A stretch of 64,000 nt of DNA from Batkoa obscura. Taxonomy: Eukaryota > Entomophthoromycota > Entomophthoromycetes > Entomophthorales > Batkoaceae. Position 1 is the stretch's first letter. Each line of letters begins with the position of its first letter. Below the pieces are notes generated by a model that searched no databases, was not told the DNA's origin, and saw nothing but the letters and a program-made list of their open reading frames with translations. Made by a program: the position numbers and the translations under genes. Shown here piece by piece: positions 58,034 through 64,000 of the stretch. Where the stretch lies: the NCBI GenBank assembly GCA_030770535.1, contig JASVEC010000022.1, positions 124,001-188,000 on the forward strand, given 5' to 3'.

Positions 58034-61000
58034 TTAAAGGTCATCTTGAAGGATGAGTTCAATAGCACGATTAACAAATTCTTTGTTACTCTTGCTAATG
58101 TCAAGCTGGAACATACTATCTAAACGTTCTCTGAGCTGACGTTTAGTGACTTGCATAAGATCTACTCCAGATAATATTTGCTTGATACCATCAATGACTT
58201 GGTGTTCGGTTGGGTAGTTAGGTAATTGGTGGTATTGTGGTAAGGCAGGGTGTAAACCTTGTGGTAATGGAGAAGGATTACGTGATGCAATATTACCCAT
58301 TGGGATGTATTGTGGTGGTGCTGCATGTGCTAAGGACATTTGTGACTGTGGTCTGAAAGCAGATTGTCTTTGATAAGATTCAGTGCTTAAATGTGGTTGT
58401 GGCATCTGGGTATTCAAATAAGCATTTGAAGGGTATAATCCTTTCTCTGGTGCTTGTGACATTGGTGAGTGAGATCTAATGGATGGTTCATGTGTTGATG
58501 ATTTTTCAGTTTGAGCTTCTAAAAGATCTCTTTCATATTCATCCCATTTACGAGTTGGAATAGAACTTGGGTCGAATTTGACATCTTCAACGGCTGCAAC
58601 TTTCTTCTTTTTACCACCATCACCCAATACAATACGAGTATTACCCCATGAGAAATCATCAAAATGCCAGAAAGAATAGATTGGAATGAAGAAGGCAAAG
58701 ACTGGGAGAGCGCATAAGTAGATCATCATCCATCCTATTTGATTCCATTGACGACGAAGTAAAAAGACAAGCATTTGTAGTGCATAGGGTGCAACTAAGA
58801 ACAAAATAGAAAGGGCACCAATCAATTTATTGTCATCGACAATAAGTCTGTAGATAATATAACCAAGATATAATAAAGTGGCAGGCATGACAAGGGTAGA
58901 AAACAAATCCATAAAGACAACAAATCTCATGGAGAAACAGCAGAAACCACATAATCTGGGCAAGAAAACAAGTTCCATAAGATTATGAACAGTAGAATTA
59001 ATCCATCTTCTTCTTTGTGATAAAAGAACTGAGAAAGTATCAGGTGCATTAGTTAAGCATTTAGCGTCGGGTGTAAAGGTCATCTTAAAGAATGGGAAAT
59101 GCTTCAACATAAGAGTTGTAAGATAACGATCCTCACCTAAATGAAGTAAATTCTTCATGTGTAAAGTTTCAACAATGTTCTCAGAATAGTCTTTGATAAT
59201 CACATTGTTTACTAACAATGGTTTGGTGCCATCAGCAGAACGAAGACGATACATCGAGAAACAACCTGGTAAACAAGTAACAGAACCGAATAAAGATTCG
59301 AACGATTTAGCCAAATAATGGGACATATAATATTCGTACACTTGAATCATAGTAGCCCAAGTATCGGTTTCATTTAATAATGCAGTTTCACCGCAAATAC
59401 CCATGACTTTAGTATCATGCAACATAGCTGCTACAAGTCTATTAAGAGAATCAGGCATAACCATAGTATCAGCGTCCACCATTAATACAAATTCATAGAA
59501 ATGAGGGTCAACACCAATTATATTCTTGATTTGATGATACATTTCTAACTCAAGAGGAACCATAGGGTAATCATAATGTACTTTGTTAAAGAACTTCATT
59601 AAGATCATTTGGGAATCACGTTTACCACGATTGCCTGGTTTAGAACGCTCGGTTGGTTTTCCTACTTTAACAACGACAATATAAGGAACAACATGTCCTT
59701 TACACTCATATAACCCAGTGTAAACTTTACCCATATTATGTTGCTTACTACCTTCACCTAAAGAAATGAAAGATAATGGTTCACTTTCTTCTTCATTAGG
59801 GTCTGCACCAAGGAGATTAAGTACAATTCTTGGAGTTGGGAGATCATTACCACCACCAATAACCATACCATCTGGAATGATGAATAACAATTTACGTTTA
59901 TCGTCATACTTCAATGCAGCCAATGAATCAATTGTGAGCCTAAGAGATTCTTCATCTTCGGTATAACATGGTACGTTACAGATAACAAATTTATCATGAT
60001 CTTCTGGCTCTGGACGTGATCCCAATTGTAATGAGGCCAAAAATTTAATAAAAAGAATGGCAAATAAGAAAACGGATACAGCTAACAAGAGATATTGCGC
60101 AAAAAGACATTGGAAAGATTTACGATCATCGATAACACCTGCGTAAAACAAATTATCAAGGCATCTTAACAATTGCTGCCTTTCTTGTCTATCAGGCACT
60201 ACCTTGGCATTAAATTGATTAGAATCTTCTGTCCCTCTTAATTTAGGAATAAAACCATTAACAAAATCATTTGGAAGAAACTCTGTTTCACTCTGTGGAT
60301 CTCGTGCTTCGCCTGTTGGTGCTTTTATAAATGTATTTCCATATTGTTGTAGACTGTAAATCTTAGTGCCTTTATCTTTATCTTTATAAACAAAAAACTT
60401 TTTTCTATCAAAATTTTTTTCTACATCTTCAGCAGAATAAGCCATATCTCCCAAAAATCCTGGTCTCAATTCGGTCATCAACTTATTGTCAAAGTCTTGA
60501 TAATCAGTATCACTATCATCTAGTCGTTTAAAATACCTTTTGTCGTGTGGAGGAGGAAGATCCCAAGGTGTCATATTTGCAAACACAACTTGAGGACTGA
60601 TTTCAGTACCATCGATTTTATTACATAATGCACTAATTTGTATTGGGAATAAATCAGATATATCGTTACCAGCAACTTGATCAAGAATTTTATCAACAGA
60701 TCTACTTCCATGTTCCCTACCTTTAAACATTCCCACTTTTCTCAAATCGTATACTTTACCACGTAAAGCAACTAAAGCCTTTTCTTTTATTCCTTTATCT
60801 TGATCTACAGCGATATCTCCTAAACCATAAATTGCTCTAGTTGGACAAATCAAAGGATTAAACAAAGCAACAAAGGCCACTACAAATAAACAAAAGAACA
60901 TAATAATAATACAAAGCGCTACTTTTTCTCTCCATGCAAATCTAACCTCTTTTAATTTCATTCTACCACAGCATGAAAGGAAAGAGGATGGAATCCACCA

Positions 61001-63475
61001 AGTCAAAGCCCATGTACAACAAATCCATGCTTTACGAGTTTTAGTTTTTGGAATTTTAGCATCCTCTTCTTCTTCTTCAATTAAGTTTCCTTTTTCATTG
61101 TTTAATTCATTAGCAGCACGAGTTAAATCAAAATCACCATACTGATCTGCAGTTGCAATGGATTCATTATCAAAGTTACTATCAGCTTCACTATAAAGTG
61201 AACCACGATCATCTCCGCCCATACCTAAAGGATTTTGACCATGTTCAATAGCTCTTAAATTATCTTCAAGATCCCTCCATGCTTCATCTGAAAGGTAGAC
61301 AAATTGAGATCCAATAGCTAAACGATCATAATTCCAACCAAATATAGTACGAACAGCTTCAATAGATTGATCAGCAGATCTTGTTAAATCAACGCCCATG
61401 GGTTCTAAAACATTTTGGTAACGAGATATAAATTCATCATGTTGATAACAAGCAGTGTATTCGAGACTTTTTCTTTCGGCCATAATATCAATACTGTATC
61501 GAACTAATTGTTCACGAATGGTTTCAGAATCAATATGATGTGGACCAGGTGACATACAAATAACAAACCAAGTTTCTGCATTATCAAAAGTATCAAATAA
61601 TTCATCCATAGCATTTTGAAGTTGACTTGCCATACAAGGTATTTTACCATCAGTTAAATTACCCTTAACACGAGCACGTTTCATTGAAGGTTGACGAAGT
61701 GGCATACCTGATTGTTGAGCAGAAACAATAGCACCAGAAGCTTTTGGATGAGATTCAATAGTAAGACTACCATTACTAAATAAACCAGTAACAAATGGGT
61801 TTCCAGTAACTGCTCCAGACCCACGGAACGTTTGAACGAAATCGGGTGCAATACCACCCATATTACTATCCATAAACCCATTGATAGAATAGGTTACATC
61901 ACCAAAGTAATGACGAACAGTAAATTGAGCCATAGCTTGATTAGCTTGAAAAATTTCAACACTTTCATCTTCATGTTCTTTAATCATAGCTTGAAGTGCT
62001 GCTGCATCAGTGGCAGGTCCACGAGAACGATTAGCTTGACGTTGAAGGATGTTAACTAAACCAGTGGCTTTTTTACTTAATAATTGAACGGTTGGTTGGT
62101 TACTAAAATAATCGACAATTGGCATTTGGATTTGATCTTCAAGATAAGAGTCATTTGAAGCTTCAAATACATGGTAACAAATATAATTATAAAGTCGTTC
62201 ATTAGCGTAATTAGCACAAAATTGTTGGAAATTATTTGTTGAATTAATCTGAGTAGTACCAGGTAAATCAAGAAGTCCAAGGAAATTAGCTTGTTCTTTA
62301 ACACAAAGACGAGTATTAATAAATTCTGTTACCCAAGAAAAGAGTAATGAATAAAGACATCTTGCTAAATCATCACGTTGAACAGCAGCTTGAGCAGCAT
62401 CTAAAAATACGGTACATGCTTCCTTTTTAATAATCTTAGTTTTATAAGTAAGTAAACCTTCTAAAGTTCCTGGATGAAGTCCAAGGAAATCAGCAACTAA
62501 ATCAAGTACATCGGTATTTTTAATTAAAGCAGCATCATCACCGGTATGATGAGCTGGATTTTCAAAATTAATATTACCAAGATGTAAGATAGCAGCGAGG
62601 AGTTGAAATACTTGACTTTGAAATTTAGGATTAAAACCTAATGTTCTCATAGCTGCTTTTAAGGCTTTAAATTCGGAACTAAGTTGAGAATTGGAAACTT
62701 GAACTCGAGTTCCACGGAGATAATTGTAATGAGATGACTCTTGCATAAGATGGAAATGAGCCCTTTCATCAGCGGAAGTACCAGCAAGTAATTGATAAAA
62801 GGCATAAAAATTTGATTCTTGAGAACCAGGGAAGCAAACACGATTTCTTTCTAAAAGATAATCTAAATGTTTAAATCCAACAGCTCTACCCTTATGATCA
62901 AATTGAATTTCAGTATAAAGACCAAATCTAGAAGCATGAGAATTAATACTAGTAGCCGCTTGGCCAAACGAATTAATAACAGTGTATGAATTCAAAAGTT
63001 GCTTAAAAAGCTTGGATTCTTTTTTAGAACTTTTTCTTAAAGCAGCCAATTGAGATACAAATAATTCTTTTGCTTTAGATTTTCCAGAACCAGAATCACC
63101 AACAAAGATAACGGATTGATCAATAGCTGAACGACGTAAATGAAAATAAGTAGTATTAGCTAATTGATAAATATGAGCTGGTAATTGAGTGGAACGACGT
63201 CCAGAAAAGTCTTCAAAGTCCTCAACATATTCAGCTTGAACGGAATCTCCTTGAAGTGGGTTACTAAGATGCAATGGATTGATAGAGAGTAATACCCTTG
63301 ATCCAACTTTAGTATACGTTTGATTCTTAGATTTATATTTTTCTACTAATGTGTGTACAATACTATTAGTAGTTTTTTGACTGACTTTCGATAAATCTTG
63401 ATCCCTTGAGCCCTCAACTGGAGTGCTACGTTCGGATGGGATATCATTGATATTTGATTTCATATGAGTAGCCAT
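58034..63475 (-). CDS. Chitin synthase with myosin-like motor domain
   Basis: One intronless ORF of 1,813 residues. Order: myosin-like head (about 60-760) with a P-loop GDSGSGKSK near 127 and a switch I-like SHASRFGLYTEIQF near 180; two membrane helices (about 820-880); a cytochrome b5-like domain (about 880-945); a further helix near 1137; the GT2 chitin synthase core with DAD (about 1333), LGEDRYLTT (1448) and QRRRWINSTVHN (1488); a cluster of C-terminal helices; and a DEK_C-type end domain. This is the fungal class V/VII layout. It polymerises chitin from UDP-GlcNAc at the hyphal tip, where the head helps tether secretory vesicles to actin. The switch II position (LGLLDLPGT) departs from the classical DIxGFE, so the head may bind but not cycle ATP normally, as known for some of these enzymes. 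Confidence 0.95.
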   Translation of the reverse strand: MATHMKSNINDIPSERSTPVEGSRDQDLSKVSQKTTNSIVHTLVEKYKSKNQTYTKVGSRVLLSINPLHLSNPLQGDSVQAEYVEDFEDFSGRRSTQLPAHIYQLANTTYFHLRRSAIDQSVIFVGDSGSGKSKAKELFVSQLAALRKSSKKESKLFKQLLNSYTVINSFGQAATSINSHASRFGLYTEIQFDHKGRAVGFKHLDYLLERNRVCFPGSQESNFYAFYQLLAGTSADERAHFHLMQESSHYNYLRGTRVQVSNSQLSSEFKALKAAMRTLGFNPKFQSQVFQLLAAILHLGNINFENPAHHTGDDAALIKNTDVLDLVADFLGLHPGTLEGLLTYKTKIIKKEACTVFLDAAQAAVQRDDLARCLYSLLFSWVTEFINTRLCVKEQANFLGLLDLPGTTQINSTNNFQQFCANYANERLYNYICYHVFEASNDSYLEDQIQMPIVDYFSNQPTVQLLSKKATGLVNILQRQANRSRGPATDAAALQAMIKEHEDESVEIFQANQAMAQFTVRHYFGDVTYSINGFMDSNMGGIAPDFVQTFRGSGAVTGNPFVTGLFSNGSLTIESHPKASGAIVSAQQSGMPLRQPSMKRARVKGNLTDGKIPCMASQLQNAMDELFDTFDNAETWFVICMSPGPHHIDSETIREQLVRYSIDIMAERKSLEYTACYQHDEFISRYQNVLEPMGVDLTRSADQSIEAVRTIFGWNYDRLAIGSQFVYLSDEAWRDLEDNLRAIEHGQNPLGMGGDDRGSLYSEADSNFDNESIATADQYGDFDLTRAANELNNEKGNLIEEEEEDAKIPKTKTRKAWICCTWALTWWIPSSFLSCCGRMKLKEVRFAWREKVALCIIIMFFCLFVVAFVALFNPLICPTRAIYGLGDIAVDQDKGIKEKALVALRGKVYDLRKVGMFKGREHGSRSVDKILDQVAGNDISDLFPIQISALCNKIDGTEISPQVVFANMTPWDLPPPHDKRYFKRLDDSDTDYQDFDNKLMTELRPGFLGDMAYSAEDVEKNFDRKKFFVYKDKDKGTKIYSLQQYGNTFIKAPTGEARDPQSETEFLPNDFVNGFIPKLRGTEDSNQFNAKVVPDRQERQQLLRCLDNLFYAGVIDDRKSFQCLFAQYLLLAVSVFLFAILFIKFLASLQLGSRPEPEDHDKFVICNVPCYTEDEESLRLTIDSLAALKYDDKRKLLFIIPDGMVIGGGNDLPTPRIVLNLLGADPNEEESEPLSFISLGEGSKQHNMGKVYTGLYECKGHVVPYIVVVKVGKPTERSKPGNRGKRDSQMILMKFFNKVHYDYPMVPLELEMYHQIKNIIGVDPHFYEFVLMVDADTMVMPDSLNRLVAAMLHDTKVMGICGETALLNETDTWATMIQVYEYYMSHYLAKSFESLFGSVTCLPGCFSMYRLRSADGTKPLLVNNVIIKDYSENIVETLHMKNLLHLGEDRYLTTLMLKHFPFFKMTFTPDAKCLTNAPDTFSVLLSQRRRWINSTVHNLMELVFLPRLCGFCCFSMRFVVFMDLFSTLVMPATLLYLGYIIYRLIVDDNKLIGALSILFLVAPYALQMLVFLLRRQWNQIGWMMIYLCALPVFAFFIPIYSFWHFDDFSWGNTRIVLGDGGKKKKVAAVEDVKFDPSSIPTRKWDEYERDLLEAQTEKSSTHEPSIRSHSPMSQAPEKGLYPSNAYLNTQMPQPHLSTESYQRQSAFRPQSQMSLAHAAPPQYIPMGNIASRNPSPLPQGLHPALPQYHQLPNYPTEHQVIDGIKQILSGVDLMQVTKRQLRERLDSMFQLDISKSNKEFVNRAIELILQDDL

Positions 63476-64000
63476 CTAAAGGAATTAATTAATACCATGT
63501 TTACAATCAAAGTTCAAGTTAACCTACCTTTGAAATAATTAAAGCTTAATAAAATTATTTACAATTACACAATTTCTTTTCAATAAGATAAAAAATTAAA
63601 TTAAATTATACAATAAAAACTAAATGGATAGACTTGACGTCTCTATAATAGATAATAATATTTTTTCTTCAAATTAATCAATATTAATGAGAAAGATAAA
63701 CAATCAATAAAAATTGAAAAGAAATTAAATTAATAAATTAATTATAAATTGTAATATAAAAAGGGGTATTTAAAAATATATTTTATAATAGTAACTATCT
63801 GCTTTTATTTGTTAATTTAAATATAAAATCAGGCCTTGGAGTTATTATAGTTTCCGCGAACCTCTTATTCTTATAAACTTTGATTGTTCCAAAACTAATA
63901 ATAGATTGAACAAATAGATCAAGTACTTTGGACTTTATAGTACTACATTATTGGTTTATCTATGAAATCTTACTTCATAATAAATTACGGTGAAAATATA
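63476..64000. other. Upstream region of chitin synthase
   Basis: About 525 AT-rich bases to the window edge. A CTACCTTT / CTAAAGG context next to the start may allow a leader intron, but this is not proven. No other gene seen. Confidence 0.35.

Overview
The window is nuclear DNA of a filamentous, early-diverging fungus. It is very AT-rich, its genes have many short GT-AG introns (about 45-80 nt), and it carries fungal markers: a STE12-type regulator, a SHO1-type osmosensor, and a class V/VII-like chitin synthase fused to a myosin-like head. Secreted proteinase K-like subtilisins, an animal-style membrane UDP-glycosyltransferase and decayed F-box-like sequence fit Entomophthoromycotina (Conidiobolus relatives). 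That placement is inference, not proof.

Layout. 1-3.5 kb: a LYC1-like acetyltransferase and a STE12-like factor. 6.2-11.7 kb: two head-to-head subtilisin genes whose bodies form an inverted repeat with about 1,067 bp arms, then a broken RNase T2 gene. 13.2-17.4 kb: RPB2, whose start codon appears to be split by an intron. 17.5-28.8 kb: two M1 aminopeptidase paralogues flanking a GDSL-type protein lacking its catalytic serine, a tail-anchored protein of unknown function and an aldo/keto reductase. 29.4-33.6 kb: a COQ8-type kinase and a UDP-glycosyltransferase. 33.6-41 kb: gene-poor ground with a reductase pseudogene, an F-box-like fossil, orphan ORF fragments and miniature inverted-repeat elements. 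41-50.2 kb: an alpha/beta hydrolase, NOP53, SHO1, a RAB5-type GTPase and an RS-rich protein of unknown function. 52-56.6 kb: a second head-to-head subtilisin pair. 56.9-63.5 kb: a small ArfGAP and the chitin synthase.

How the genes relate. Core cell functions are transcription (RPB2), ribosome assembly (NOP53), ubiquinone synthesis (COQ8), vesicle traffic (RAB5, ArfGAP) and wall building (chitin synthase). These are interleaved with secreted or degradative enzymes: four subtilisins, two aminopeptidases, RNase T2 and the GDSL protein. The enzyme families are duplicated and show patchwork identity typical of gene conversion. SHO1 and STE12 are known members of the yeast osmotic/filamentation MAPK route, but they lie 40 kb apart here and are not a cluster.

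The most distinctive non-coding signal is a dispersed family of about 100-bp elements. At least eight copies have TGGGG...CCCCA ends, and several are bordered by TA. Exon boundaries were deduced by eye from splice signals and reading frame; they are strongest where conserved motifs continue across the joins.
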